Under the pieces are notes generated by a model, which was not told the DNA's origin, made no database searches, and saw nothing but the letters and a program-made list of their open reading frames with translations. Below, one piece after another: positions 33,233 to 46,480 of a DNA stretch of 64,000 nt; position 1 is the first letter of the stretch; every line of letters begins with the position of its first letter. The position numbers and the translations under genes were made by a program. Source of the DNA: Stachybotrys elegans (taxonomy: Eukaryota > Ascomycota > Sordariomycetes > Hypocreales > Stachybotryaceae); the NCBI GenBank assembly GCA_020746835.1, contig JAGPNK010000002.1, positions 2,604,001 through 2,668,000 on the forward strand, written 5' to 3'.

Positions 33233-35459
33233 TTACATCACGATGCATTCCTTGTCATCCTTGGCCCCCTTCCTGGGGGGCCCAACCTCCATGGGCTTGC
33301 CTTCGCCGCTGACGGCTGCCTGGATGATGGCCAGTCGCTGAGTGGCCCGCTCATCACCGGCATCGGCAGCCCTGACATACCAGACGTTGGCTTCCAGGAT
33401 GTCACGACGGCAGCCGATGCCCATCTCTGTGAAGTATGCAAGGGCATACTGCGCCTTGACGTACCCTGCAAAAAAAAAAGTCAGCAAATGGCCCATAGCT
33501 CAGTCAAGCTCACGCAATCCCCAGGCTTCACATACCTAACTCGGCCGAACGACGAGCCCATTCATAGGCCTCTTCCTCATCCTTTTCTAGAATGGGAGGA
33601 GCTCCAACCATGTACCAGGCACACAGCCCCATCATGCCCGCTGCGTGTCCACGCTCGGCAGCGCCAGTGTAGAAATGGACACTGAGCGCTGGATCCCGCG
33701 GGCAGTTGAGTCGGCCATGCTCGTACGCGTCACCCATGCGGTAGTTTGCTTCCGGGTGGCCCAGCTCCGCAGCCTGAGTGAAGAGCTCTGCCGCATAGTC
33801 GAGATCCTGAAAAACGTCCTCACCATATCCAGTCTCGTACAGACATCCCAACTGATACGGAGCAGCGTTGTACTGAGCATCTGCTGCCTCTGTGGCAAGC
33901 TTCATCCACTTGACACCTTCCCTGTACCGCTTCTCACCCAAATCGCCCGACAGGCATGCCTTTCCGAGGCGAGTCATGGCGCCGGGATGTCGTTTTGATG
34001 CTGCTGCTCGCAAGAACTGTACCGCCTTGGCGGGATCCTTGCGGCAGCCCCAGCCAAACTCGTAGCAGAGAGCCGTACGGTAGCCAGACTCGGCGTGGCC
34101 GTGCTTGGCTGCAAGAACGAAAAGGGGGAAGGCCGTGTTGTAGTCCTCCTTCCCTTTGTTAAAGAGACCAGATGCATAGCCGTCGGCGAGGTAGTACTGC
34201 GCAAAAGGATAACCGGCACTTGAGAGGCGCTGCAGGATCTGGCGGGCCTCACGAACCAGTTCGAGGGGTCTGTTCACGGATCCCTCGACGGCATTGCCAT
34301 CCTGATCTTTGGACCGGGATTGGCTTACCTTGCGGCCCTTTGGACTAGAGTAATCCAGACCCTGTTCCTGGGCGGTGGAGATGAGGAACACGGCAAACGA
34401 GTACTGGATGGAAAAGTCGTTGGTCTTCTTGACATTCTGGCGGTACATGTCCAGCGTCTTCTGCGCGCTCAGCAAAGAGGCATTGTTGCCAATCACGTTT
34501 CTTAGGTCTGAGTTATCCAGAACAAGCGGGGCCGGTGCTTGCTGGGGGTAAGGAACGTTGAGCAGTTCGGCATATGAGGTCGGTCGCACGTCGGGAGACT
34601 TCCTGTTTTGCGAGTGGGCGCGCAGTTGAGATCCCTCAGGCATAAGACCTGGGGAGCGGCCCCGCGGCGAGCTTTCCGAGTAGACTGAGTAGGACGACTG
34701 AGGGCGGGGCAGGGAGCTTCTCCTGAAGTTGTTTGCGTTGTTGGGGGTAAGATGGCGACGGACGTTGGAGGCATTGTCGATGTAGTTCGGGTTGGAAGCA
34801 GGGCGGTAGCTTTCATGGGGGACGCTTGCGACACGAGGGGGCTCTTCGTGCTGCTGGTGATAGTATTGGAATTGAGGGACCATCTGTTCACCCAGCGGGT
34901 TCTCCTCAATGATGGAGCTTTTGGAGGAGTCGGCGCCTTCATAGTTCTCGACGGCACCTGACACAGAGCTGGCACTCGTAGCCACGGAAGACTCTAAGGA
35001 AGTCGGCTGCTGGCTCGTGCTGGTTGTCTCGTCAGATTCGCGGCTGTTGCGGAAGTCGTCCTGGCCATCCTTGGGGTCTGAAGCACCGCTGGCGTACCCC
35101 CGAGCAGAGGCGCCAGGCGCATAAGAACCGGCAGATGTGTGCTGCGGTGCAACTCCAGGCTGGGCATGTGGTCGATGCACAAGCTCGACCTGGGCGGCCT
35201 GGGGGAAAGTGTGCTCGATGTTGGCGTTGGACGGCTGCGCCCAGTTGTCGTGCTGGAAGTTTACTCTGACGGGAGAGACCGGAGCATCCCGCAGGCGCGG
35301 GCCCCCTGGCTGGTTCCTCGAGGGGACAGCCAGAGGTTTCCGAGATATTGAGCCGCTGGAGCTGTGTGAGGACATGGACGTCCGCGAGTCGATTGTCGAT
35401 GCAGCGGTAGGCGGCGGCGAAGAGCCAGCGGCAGCAGCCATGATGGGCTTTGCTGCCAA
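33233..35459 (-). CDS. SKT5: Skt5/Chs4-like Sel1-repeat chitin synthase activator
   Basis: Two minus-strand exons (33536-35459 and 33233-33465) with a 70-nt intron give 718 aa. The first half is Ser, Pro and Gln-rich and probably disordered. From about residue 390 on there are tandem Sel1-like helical repeats, each with an A..G...A pattern (AAKHGHAESGYRTALCYEFG, AAELGHPEANYRMGDAYEHG, SAELGYVKAQYALAYFTEMG). The protein ends in CIVM, a CaaX box expected to be farnesylated. Sel1 repeats plus a C-terminal CaaX box define the Skt5/Chs4 family, which recruits and activates the Chs3 class IV chitin synthase at sites of cell-wall growth. The next gene, divergent across 6.4 kb, encodes such a synthase. 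Fungi often carry several Skt5 paralogues; this one is not assigned to a particular copy. Confidence 0.9.
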
Positions 35460-38400
35460 ACTGCAACGTGGTGGCTGTTGACTGGGTCGAACTCAGTTGG
35501 CGGCGGCCCAGACAATTGGGACAGTGAACGAGGCTTGTTGGCACAAAGTATACCGAGACTTGTGCGAGCGATGGCGGTCCTCAACGGGTCGGATTTCCGT
35601 GCCGGTTGTTCAGGCCCTAGCCACAGACCCAACGGACGTATTATGCGATATTATAATTATTTGGAATTGCACCTCTGCGAGACCGGGCACGTTTGCGGGA
35701 GGTAGTCAGGAGAAAGGCTACTTTTTGTTTGTCCCAAGGCGGAGGAAGAGGGAGAGGGATGGTTGAGGAGCGAGAGCAGGGCGGAGGGGGAAGGCTCGCG
35801 GAGCAGGACGAGAGCGAGTGCAGAGTGTCGAGAAGAATCCGACCACAACGGCGGCTATGGCGACGACATCAACGACGCCCAACAATAGGAAGAAAGAAGG
35901 AGGATGGAGGAGCCCAGGGAAGAGACTCCAATGCCAGATGCGCGAAGGACCAAGGGAGACGGAGGCGGCGTCTGGGAGGAAGAAAATAGCCAACCTAGCG
36001 TCTTTACCACTAACTGATGCGAGCTCTAGGCTGCTTAGGCCTTGACCCTTGGGGGGGCGGAATTGCTCTAGCAGCTGTGGAGGCAAGTGGTGGGTGCCAG
36101 GGAGCCCCAGGCTACCACGACCTCCACTGTAAATGCCTTGTGCGCACGTCCACACAGGTAATAGGCGCCTCCTATTTTAGGTACAGGTACTACGAGTTTC
36201 TCGTCTGCCAAACGAGGCTCTCGGGGGACTGTTTTACTGGACTTGGGAGCGAAAGCGAGACTTTTTTGCTTTGTGGCTTGGGGGAGAAACGTTGAGTAAA
36301 GCCCAGCAGGACGAAGAAAACCAGACGGGATAAAATGGGATGGGGTCTGAAGCCTCCCAAACCTTGGTCCTACTATAATACCTCTGTGCTAATCTACAGC
36401 GAGACAACGCTGAGGTTTTTCGTCCTTGTTCCTGCTACTTGGCACGGCGCATGCAATGCCAATTAGCAGGCAACGTGCCATGGAAGGTAGGTACTTACCT
36501 GTAGGTAGGGAGGGAGGTTAGTAGAACAGCCTGGCCTGTTTCGTTTCGCCAAGGCCCTTGGTTCCTCCATCTCCTTCTTTTCTCTTCCTCCCGCATTGGC
36601 TTTAGACCTGACAGACTGGCAGACACGACGACATGGCATTTGTTCCATCTGAGACGAAACCCGCAGCCTGCTTACACGCAAGTACAGTACAATGTGTCAG
36701 CTCTCGGGTTTTGGTATCCTACTAGGTTCCCAACCAAGCCACTAAGCCCATGGCCAAGCTCCGGACTCTCTCTTTTCCCGCTCGTTTTCTCCCTCTGTAT
36801 TATGCGCTTCAGCTTAGGCCCATCTCAGCCTCTCCTCCCCACCGCACCACGAGGAGCCTGTAGTGAGGTAACTTTGAGATCTCCGACTCGCCCCGGCTTG
36901 CCCCGGCTTGCTCCAGCTTGCCCATACGGTGCCGTGGCTCGTAACAATGCATGAATCTGCAGTGTGACTACATGCGTGAGGCGCATATGCACGATTCTGG
37001 TGTCGACTGGGGCGGGCAGTCCGTATTTTGGTACGACAGACAACGGGTTGCCCTACGTCAGTCGCCGTTAGGTGGATGCCGCGGCGCCTGTCGCTGTCGC
37101 TGATCAGCAGGAATTCGATCTGCCATGCGACCCCATCTAGGCAAATCCCAATACCTCGGCCTGGCCTTTTGCCTAGATGGTCGAGATATCGAGATATCGA
37201 GACATCGAGACATCCTGATGCTCTCCACATCGTATCCTCCAAGGTACCTCGACTTTCCAGCCTCCCGCCCCCTGCATGACCGGGATTCTGCCGATCCGTC
37301 AGAGGCCAACCTCTTGTCAAACAGCCTCGTTGACAGTACATACGGGATATGGGATACGGTGTTTGGGTCACGGAATACGCGGCAACTTATCTACACTCTG
37401 CTGAGGAGGAGGGTTTCGTACTCGTGGCTTTTGTTTTCCCCCTCCTTCTTGCAAATAAAAATCCAACCTCTAATTTTTCAAACCCCTCCTCTCTCAGTTC
37501 AGCTCGGCCACTAATTACTTCTACAGAGCCGGGCTGTCCGTCTGCTTATGTGTGTGGTGCCCATGCTCAGCGCCTGGTGGAAGCGGCCAGCCAGTCAGCT
37601 TGAATTCCATTGCCCACACCTTGGAGTCTGAAATAGCCGCGCCGGAATTTTTAATGAGCCAAGACGAGCAAGACGAGCCCCGCGCGCTCGGTTCTTGCAT
37701 TTGGTGCCTGTTTAGTTGTATATGTACCTGTTCGTCACCATTCTCTTCACTCATTACACACGCGAGGCCGCCCACAAGCAGGGCTTCTTGGTCCTCATTA
37801 GGCCAGTGATCCTTGTATGGCTCCCCTAAAACTCACCAAGGTGGCCCCTGATCCCCTGGTGCGGGAAAACATCGTCATAGGGGACTTGGCTCCTCTCCGC
37901 CATCACTGAACACGCCATCAGTCCTTGCCCGAACCGAAACAGAGCAGATGTTCGTGAATGTGGTCATGAATCGCACAGGCGCCCCTCTGTCCTGTACTAG
38001 TCTCTGTCTGCCTTGTTCAGCATTTGAGGACCAGGTCGTCTCAGCCCAGTGGGAAATGAGGACCTCGAGAGAACGCCATGATGACGGACACTCACCACCA
38101 TGTGGCCGGGGAGCGCCTTGCCGCACTGGCTCCTCTGCGCTTTGGGCCTCACTCAGCCTGGGCTGATTCGAGGGGAACGGCGAGTCTAGTCAAGCCATGC
38201 TCCTCCTGTGTGCTCCACGGCGGCAATGAAACTTGCGGCTGAGGAAGAGTATCCACGGAGCTGGCACCGGCCGGCCACATTCAACATGTTAGTGCGTGTT
38301 TGGGCCAGAAGCTGGGTCCCCACGGTTGGTGGTAATTATGTATGTATGTACCACCCGCCGGTGAGCTACTTTTCTTTCGTGCGCGATCCGGCATGGTGGT

Positions 38401-41400
38401 CCTCTGGCGTGACAGTAACCATGCACTCGCGTCAGTCAGCGATGACTGCCACTGGGTACTTTCCACCTCAGGCAGCAGAAAGACTGCCTGAATATTGCTC
38501 TGAGACGCTGGGCCCTGCCATCATATCATTGATCAGTGCTTTGGCCTAACTAAGTACACCAAACGTCCAACGTGGCATTGCATTGGGACTGAAACCCCCC
38601 CAACAACACCTTGCGAGATAAGTAGGCTGGCCTCGTGAGAATCAACGTTGGTTTGCGAGCGGTGAACGACGGATCTGCACGCAGCACGGGTTGTGGCGAC
38701 AGGCCATGCTCATCGGCTGGATCGTGTCGCTCGGTTGAGTATCTTGCGATGGCTTGTTGTCCGCTTTGGGACATGCAGCCTCTGCCGTCAGAGACTGATG
38801 GCGCTGTATTCATCCAACACGGGCAGTCCGTCTGTTGGTTTGGCGCGTATCCGTACCAGGAGACAAGAAAATACTTGCAGGTCATGCTGCCCGTGAACAC
38901 GAGGATTGTGGAGTCGGGTGCATGGGTAAGTTGAGATTAGTGCGGTTGTGATGCAGGTGATACATACAACGTAGTCCTCAGCGTGGGCAGGTTCGTTCGG
39001 TCTGCTCCCCTGCCAGGTGGTGCATCGCCATTGTTGCATTGTTGCATGGAGCGTTATCTGTTCCTCCTGGTCCATCTGGTCCGATCCGTTGTTTGGGTGC
39101 TTGTTATCTCGAGCGTCAGGCCTTCTAGTGCTAATTTTGTACGACAGGGCATGGGCGTCCCTCCTTTTCTGGAAGCTCCCAAGTCGAGTCCAATCGTGGG
39201 GAATGTGGGTTTCCCTCGTAGCTGATGTCGGTTCTGCTGCCATTGTCGGTCTATGTATTCGTCCAACTCCGTAGGATTGGTCTTAGCGGGGTGGCTGTGG
39301 ATACAGAGAAGTGAGTGCCGTGCAGCATCTAGTTTGGGGGACAACTTCACCTTGGCCTTGGTTGAAGCGGCCGACCGACCTGCCTGCGTATCGTGTCACG
39401 CGCAGTATACCCTGACGTGATATCATTGCTCGATCGCGCGGCTAAGACAGGCGACTAGCAGGCGCATTGGGTTACTTGAGTCTCGTTCACATTGGCGTGT
39501 CTCATATCAACGATGTCGGTGAGAGTGCAGTATTGCAGAAACGACAAGACTATATTGTAGCAGTAATCAGGTCCCATGTTCACACATGTATTCGCTTTCG
39601 TATATTACTTGGGTTATATCACATCACTCAATTACTGTCCCGGCCGCCGACGCTGAGGACGACTCCAACCAGGCACGAACAATCCAATGACGATGTTCAT
39701 TCGACACGACAAAGCCAATTGAGACAAGCCCCCACGACCGCACCCGAGACATACAAAGACGCGAAATAACGTGCCCAGAGCCATAACAATAATAATACAC
39801 CAAGCAGTGTACAGCTGCAAGTGATTTCCGATGAAGAACAATCGAGGACAGACGAGCATGCGGTATAGGGTAGCCATCATGGCAGCAACACGGCGAGGGA
39901 CTAAAATAGAACATCGACAGCCCACGAAGCGGAGTACTTACCTGGCAAGAGCAATGTACTACTACCTAATGTAAGCATGATAAGGAAGCAAGGCGCTGCG
40001 CATAGATACCAATATTATCAGTAAGCCATCACCCACCATTGCGCAATTCTGGTAGCATGAGGAACACCGGCCTCGTATAAGGCAATTGAGTGATAACGCA
40101 GGGCTGGCAATAAACAACGCATAGCAGACCCTCTAATAGCTGGTCGCCAAGGTCGGTGAGCATGCGACGATACCGAGGAAACAAAAAAAACAAGCAAGTC
40201 AACGACGTCAGCGGATCCAACAACACGGCTGGAACGAGGCTATATTCAAGTATACTGCCATGTCAACCATGGCAAACCGGACAACAGCGCTGCAGCCACA
40301 AGGAACAAACCACCAGATCAAGGCAACGAGAGCTGCATGAGGCTGGTCGGCTGGGCAACAGGGGTGAGTGACGGCTCAGCGGCGGGGCGGCAACAGACGT
40401 CCCCCCAATGGCATGTCCTGGTCGCTTGCCGCCTTGCTTGTATGTACCGAGAGAGGTACCGGTACCGTCGTGGAAGCCCATCTGGCAGCCGTGGAAGCCG
40501 ACGGGCGCCAACTACAGCTCAGCAGAGGGCGGGCTTCACGCCGGATTCCTCGATGGATGCTGGGACGGCTCGTACACGTTATGTACGTTGATCAACAGGT
40601 ACCTACGGTGTCTGCGAGGCATGGGCACGGGTCCTCACTGGTGTCTGGGATGGGCGGCGTATTATGATCGATTTATGGATAGCATCCTCCCTTTTTGTGT
40701 CCATGGGGCACCCTTGCCAGGTTCTCCTTTTGGCATGCATTGGTCGTGTCAGTGTCTCAGTCTCGGACCTGTCAAGCCTGCCAAAACTCTTGCCTGGATT
40801 GTATTTTCTCCTGCATAATAACCATTCGTCACTGTTGTTATCCCATACATCCTCAGCCTTGGACGGAGACCGACGCAGCGCCGTTTCGCAACTGGTGTGC
40901 GCTCGCTGCACAACAGACTTCACGACAACAGTCGTTCGCTTCTTCTAGTCCAGGACAGGATTCCGTCGATCTAAGCGGGACTGGCGCTGGCCACTGGCCT
41001 CTTCTATCCAGGGGCAAACACGAGCTTTGCCGTCTTTGTGGCTTAGTGGACGCTAGAGGGTCTTCCCTTGTGCGCCCCCTTTAACCACCCGTCTGCCCGT
41101 CTTTCTGGCTCGAAACCCTGAGCAGAAAGAACACCCAAAAAAAAAACACCACACGCTCAATCTTCAGACTTGCGACCCGACCCATCCATCCATCACCGAC
41201 GCCCTCAGCCGATCTGTGCTCCCGACGACATCGAATTGGAAGCGCGAGACGCAGACGCTGCTGTTGCTGCCCGCTGGTAGCTGGCTGCACCGCACCCGCT
41301 TCACTACGCTGGCGATCGATCCACTATAATAATAGGTTGGAAGGAAAAGGCGGGAGGCTACAGGCGGTCTTTGCACCTCCGTTGTGCCAACCAACCCATC

Positions 41401-41866
41401 CCCCCTCTGCATTAGCAGCAGGGATCTCCAGTTTTCATCCGGGCATCCAATAACCCAAAACCACGCCGGCTTACTCAAGTAAAACAAACATTTCATTTCG
41501 TAAGTTGCGCGTCCATGCCTTAGCCCGGGCTTCTTCCTCGCATCGACTTCGCACTCGTTCATTCTCGTCGCCGTCGCGCGTCGTCACATTCGCTTGCAAC
41601 ACCCACTCGTTTTCCCTGCTTCTTGACGGGATACGATCCTACTTTTACCCTCGCTTGTGTTTTTCCCTCTCCTTCGTTGGCCCTCGCCGAACCTCCAAGA
41701 CCAACCTCCGCCGCCATTCGTTGATCATCGTCAGCGCAGCGAGGGTGAAGTCCCCCCTTTCCTCCCTTCGACCACATCCATATTCTCATCGCACAAAAAC
41801 CCCGGCACAACCCTTGTCGCATCTTTTCCTCCAAGCATATTGTGCTAACTCGCGACTTCTAGCATA
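35460..41866. other. 6.4-kb divergent spacer between Skt5-like and chitin synthase genes
   Basis: No coding frame here is convincing; the longest (36814-37371, -) has no domain. The spacer contains TAGGTA-type repeats near 36485-36512, CGAGATAT/CGAGACAT tandem units at about 37179-37215, a CGGCTTGCC repeat at about 36893-36922 and a GTATG repeat near 38338. The last 350 bp before the synthase start are pyrimidine-rich and carry the overlapping upstream frame described separately. It presumably holds the promoters of both chitin genes. Confidence 0.5.
37179..37215. repeat. Short tandem repeat of CGAGATAT / CGAGACAT
   Basis: Four imperfect octamer units in a row in the chitin-gene spacer. Confidence 0.75.
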
Positions 41867-41867
41867 A
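41505..41867 (+). promoter_or_regulatory. Upstream ORF overlapping the chitin synthase start (TAATG)
   Basis: A 120-codon upstream frame ends in TAA at 41865-41867, the last A of which is also the first base of the chitin synthase ATG, giving a TAATG stop-start overlap. Its product has no recognisable domain. If this stretch lies in the mRNA leader it could permit termination-reinitiation; whether it does depends on the transcript start and on leader splicing, neither of which is visible. Confidence 0.3.
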
Positions 41868-44800
41868 TGTCTCTCCCCGAGCGGCCGGGCGGCAGCCCGC
41901 CGTACGACCATCGAGCGTCGTACAGAAATTCCCCGTCGCGACGAAATCGACCACAAGACATGGAATCTGCCGGGTATCATCCTGCCAGGCAGCATGAACG
42001 TGGGAAATCTGCCTCCTCCTTCGCCGAAACCATCTCGAACCCTAATAAAGATACAGAGAGTATGCCTCTGTCCCCGACATCCCCTCACGGCCACACCGAT
42101 CCCGCCGAGCACTCCATGTCCCGCAAGCGCAGCCTAATCAGGCCCGAGAGGAACAGGATTGGAAAGGACCACAGGAATTACCACTACCACAAGCACGCCG
42201 CCAAGATGGATGTGCTGCCATCCTCTACTGGCAACGATCCAGTCCTTGACGAGCTCGAGGCCTTGAGCGAGCAGTCCAATGTGATTGACAACTCCTCCAC
42301 CGGGAACTCCCCGCCAAGGGGAAAGCCTCGCCGGGAGACGAGCGGCAATCAGGAAAAGAATGCCTCGCGCCCCCATGCTCGCCCAGCGCGAACCAAGTCT
42401 GGCAAGATTGTCAAGGACTCGAGGCGCAGCGGCAAGCGCAAGAGCAAGGTCCCCGAGGGCCAGCTCCGCCCCTTGAGCGCCTGGAACGTCTACTGCGGCA
42501 TCGTCACATTTTGGTGTCCCAACTTCATGCTCAAGTTGTTTGGCAAGGCAACTAGGGCCGAGCGCAGGGCTTGGAGAGAAAAGATGGGCCTGATCAGCAT
42601 CATTCTCATCATCATGACTGTCGTCGGTTTCTTGACCTTTGGTTTCACAGCTACAGTGTGCGGCAACCCACCCGATAGATTGCGCATCGGAAAGATTGAA
42701 GAGTACTACATGACCTTCCACGGAGTCGCCTACGATCTCTCGAGATCCCACCACCCTCCCGCTGAGGGCATCCCCGCTGGTTCCGATCTTCTCGGTGCTA
42801 ATGTGCTCTATCTCGAGGAGAGCCATACCTACCAGGATGGAAGTTTCCTCTTCCAGAACGTCAACGGCCACTGCAAGGGCCTCATCACTCGCGCTGAGGG
42901 TTCCGACATCCCGACCAACGCCGATGGCGACCTTGCCTGGTACTTCCCCTGCAGGCCGTTCAACCAAGATGGATCTAGCGAAATCAACAGGACTTCCCCC
43001 TACTACAACGGATACGCATGCCACACTACCGAAAACGCCCGAAACGCCTTCTACCTTGACCTGCCTCAAGCCGCCGACGTCTACTTTACCTGGGATGACA
43101 TCAGAAACAATTCTCGCAACCTGATTGTTTACTCTGGAAACGTATTGGACCTTGATCTGCTTCGTTGGCTTGACCCTACCCAGGTCAACATCCCTGATCG
43201 CTTCATGGAGCTGGCTAGACGCGATACTGAAATCAACCGAGCTATCCACGGCCGTGATGTCACTCGCATGTTCCAGAGCTCGGCCGACAAGAGAATTGCG
43301 CGATGCTTCGATGAGATTATCCGAGTTGGTTTCGTCGACACGGACACAGTTGGATGCATCGCTTCGCGTGTTGTCCTCTACTGCTCTTTGATTCTGATTC
43401 TCTCAGTTGTTGGCGCGCGATTTGTCCTCGCCATCATCTTTCAATGGTTCATCAGCAGCCAGTATGCCGCCGCCAAGACCTCGCAGAGCTCCGATAGAAG
43501 GAAGCGCAACAAGCAGATTGAGGACTGGTCCGAGGACATCTACCGCGCTCCCATCAGAATCCCTGGCGATGTCGGCAGCACTGTCGTCGGATCGGACAGG
43601 ACCAAGCGAGCCTCAACTTTCCTCCCAACCAGCTCTCGGTTCTCAACTGCGTACAACGATAGATCGCCTGCTGGTCGCCGTGTCCCTACTACTATGGCTA
43701 GTCAGAGCGCGTCCAGCCAGCTGGTGCCCCCGGGCTCCATGTACAGACAAGGCAACGACAGCCGTGCAAGCTTCCTCCAGTCCGACCCCTACGCAAGCGG
43801 TGTCCCATCCGATGGACCGGGTCCTGCAGGTTTCATCCACGATGCCGTTGTGCCTCAGCCTCCTTCTGATTGGATGCCCTTCGGTTTCCCGTTGGCGCAT
43901 ACCATGTGTCTGGTTACTGCGTACTCTGAGGGTGAGGAGGGTATCCGTACCACTCTTGATTCCATTGCCATGACGGATTATCCCAACAGCCACAAGGTTA
44001 TTGTTGTTATCTGCGACGGTATCATCAAGGGTCACGGAGAATCCGTCTCAACCCCCGAAGTCTGTCTGGGCATGCTGAAGGATCACACCATCCCCCCCGA
44101 GATGGTACAGCCCTTCTCGTACGTTGCCGTTGCCAGTGGTTCGAAGCGACACAACATGGCCAAGGTTCACTGCGGTTTCTACGACTATGGCGCCAAGTCC
44201 AACATCCCCCTCGACAAGCAGCAGCGCGTTCCCATGATGGTTGTTGTCAAGTGTGGTACTCCCGCAGAGGAGGGCAAGTCCAAGCCTGGTAACCGTGGCA
44301 AGCGTGACAGTCAGATCATCCTCATGTCTTTCCTGCAAAAGGTCATGTTCGACGAGCGCATGACGGAGCTTGAGTACGAAATGTTCAACGGGCTGTGGAA
44401 GGTCACCGGCATCTCGCCAGACTACTACGAGATTGTGCTCATGGTTGACGCCGATACCAAGGTGTTCCCGGATAGTTTGACTCACATGGTTTCTGCCATG
44501 GTCAAGGATCCCGACATCATGGGACTCTGCGGCGAGACCAAGATTGCCAACAAGCGTGACAGCTGGGTTACGGCTATCCAGGTCTTCGAATACTTCATCT
44601 CCCACCATCTCGCCAAGTCCTTCGAGTCCGTCTTTGGTGGTGTCACCTGTCTTCCTGGATGCTTCTGCATGTACCGTATCAAGGCTCCCAAGGGCGGCCA
44701 GAACTACTGGGTCCCCATCCTGGCCAACCCCGATATCGTCGAGCACTACTCGGAGAACGTGGTCGAGACCCTGCACGAGAAGAACCTGTACCTTCTCGGT

Positions 44801-45564
44801 GAGGATCGTTACCTGACGACTCTCATGCTCCGCACGTTCCCCAAGAGAAAGCAAATCTTTGTTCCCCAGGCCGTCTGTAAGACGACCGTACCCGACAAGT
44901 TTATGGTTCTGCTCTCGCAGCGTCGTCGCTGGATCAACTCGACCATCCACAATCTCATGGAGCTGGTCCTCGTTCGTGACCTGTGCGGTACCTTCTGCTT
45001 TAGTATGCAGTTTGTCGTCTTTGTCGAGCTCATCGGTACCCTCGTCCTCCCTGCTGCAATCGCCTTCACCTTCTACGTCGGTAAGTTGCCACTGCTCTGA
45101 TTCTACTTGGCTGCCTCGTTGCTAATTAGTCCACAGTCATTATTTCCATCACCAGTCCCACAGTACAAGTTATTCCCTTGGTTCTGCTGGGTCTGATTCT
45201 CGGTCTCCCTGGTCTCCTCATCGTCGTCACGGCTCACTCGTGGTCCTACGTCCTCTGGATGCTCATCTACCTGCTTGCTCTCCCCATCTGGAACTTTGTC
45301 CTCCCTACTTACGCCTTCTGGAAGTTTGACGACTTCTCGTGGGGTGAGACCCGAAAGACGACTGGCGACACCAAGAAGTCGGGCCATGAGCACGAGGGAG
45401 AGTTTGACAGCAGCAAGATCACCATGAAGCGATGGGCTGAGTTCGAGCGTGAGAAGCGCTCCAAGAGCGGGTACTGGGGTTCCAAGGAGAACGTCGTTGG
45501 CGGTGGCGGTAGCTGGACCATGCCTCCAGGCCACCACTACAACGACGGCTACTCTGATATGTAA
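41867..45564 (+). CDS. CHS3: Class IV chitin synthase (Chs3-type)
   Basis: Processive glycosyltransferase that polymerises UDP-GlcNAc into chitin at the plasma membrane. Two exons (41867-45080 and 45137-45564) with a 56-nt intron give 1213 aa. A disordered basic N-terminus (1-200) is followed by transmembrane segments (about 241-262), a cytochrome b5-like luminal segment ([22 protein letters not shown], from 276), a second membrane segment (about 500-525) and the GT2 catalytic domain. Catalytic signs are [12 protein letters not shown] (about 860), GEDRYLTTL (about 978) and QRRRW (1018-1022), followed by C-terminal membrane helices. The b5-like domain and absence of a myosin head place it in class IV, the group of yeast Chs3 that needs Skt5/Chs4. 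Its likely partner is the neighbouring divergent gene. Confidence 0.96.
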
Positions 45565-46480
45565 ATGTGGTTTCAGCTTGGGTGGCTGAATTTTACGCTG
45601 TTTGGCATCATTGTTCCTCATTGATCTATTTATTCCCTGTATCCTCACGCAGCGTCGCTGATCGTCGTCTTCACCCTTTGGTCGCAACGACAGCCATATA
45701 AAAACCACAAGCACTTTGATACATCTTTTTACACGTACATTAATAGGATAGGATAGGAAAGGGGATGACCTCGGGTTTGGTCTTTTTTCTCTCTACCAAC
45801 TCTGCACCTCGGTTTTGTTTTTTCTTACCAATGGTCGTTCATTCATCCATTCATTGCACGGGAATGGGAGGAGTTGTTCTATCCATTGCCGCAAGTAGCC
45901 ATCCCTTGGACATATGCTTCCAGGGAGGTTGGTTATCCACAACATAGGACCAGGCGCAAAAGATATTGAGGTTGATTTGAACATACTGTACATAATATGC
46001 CTACTCCAGCAATAATCGTTTCCAGAGATGAAGAAAAAGAAAGTCTCATGATGTACTGTTACCCTTCATGTGTGATGATGAACCATGGTCACAGGAAAAA
46101 CCGGTGGGTATGATGGGAGACTTAGGTGAAGAAGCTGGCCATTTCGACGTCACATATTGGAATTAAGTTCCGTGGCCAATTAGAATATAATCATGATTCC
46201 TTACGTCCTGCTTGAACAACAATGACGCACTAGAGAAGCGGAAGAGGAAGAAAAAAAAAACAACCGATTTAGAAGCCCTGATGACACAACGCCCGCGCCA
46301 TGAGGAAAATGCAAGATCCCAAAACTCCGGCTGGCTGTGCTGTCGCCAAAATGACAAATGCCTTCATACATCATCACGTTTGTTGCGCTGGCGTGGCCCC
46401 CTTCCTTTCTCTTCATTTCTGAACAGATCGAGGTGCTGCGTAGAGGCCACATAGATGGACCATGACCAAACCGCCAAGCT
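45565..46480. other. Convergent intergenic region
   Basis: Holds the 3' ends of the chitin synthase (+) and polo kinase (-) genes. An ATAGG repeat (about 45744-45758) and an A11 run near 46250 are the only simple features. No gene was seen. Confidence 0.55.

Noticed and set aside
42134..43249. 371-codon minus-strand frame opposite the chitin synthase
   Set aside because: Antisense shadow of a conserved coding exon with no features of its own.
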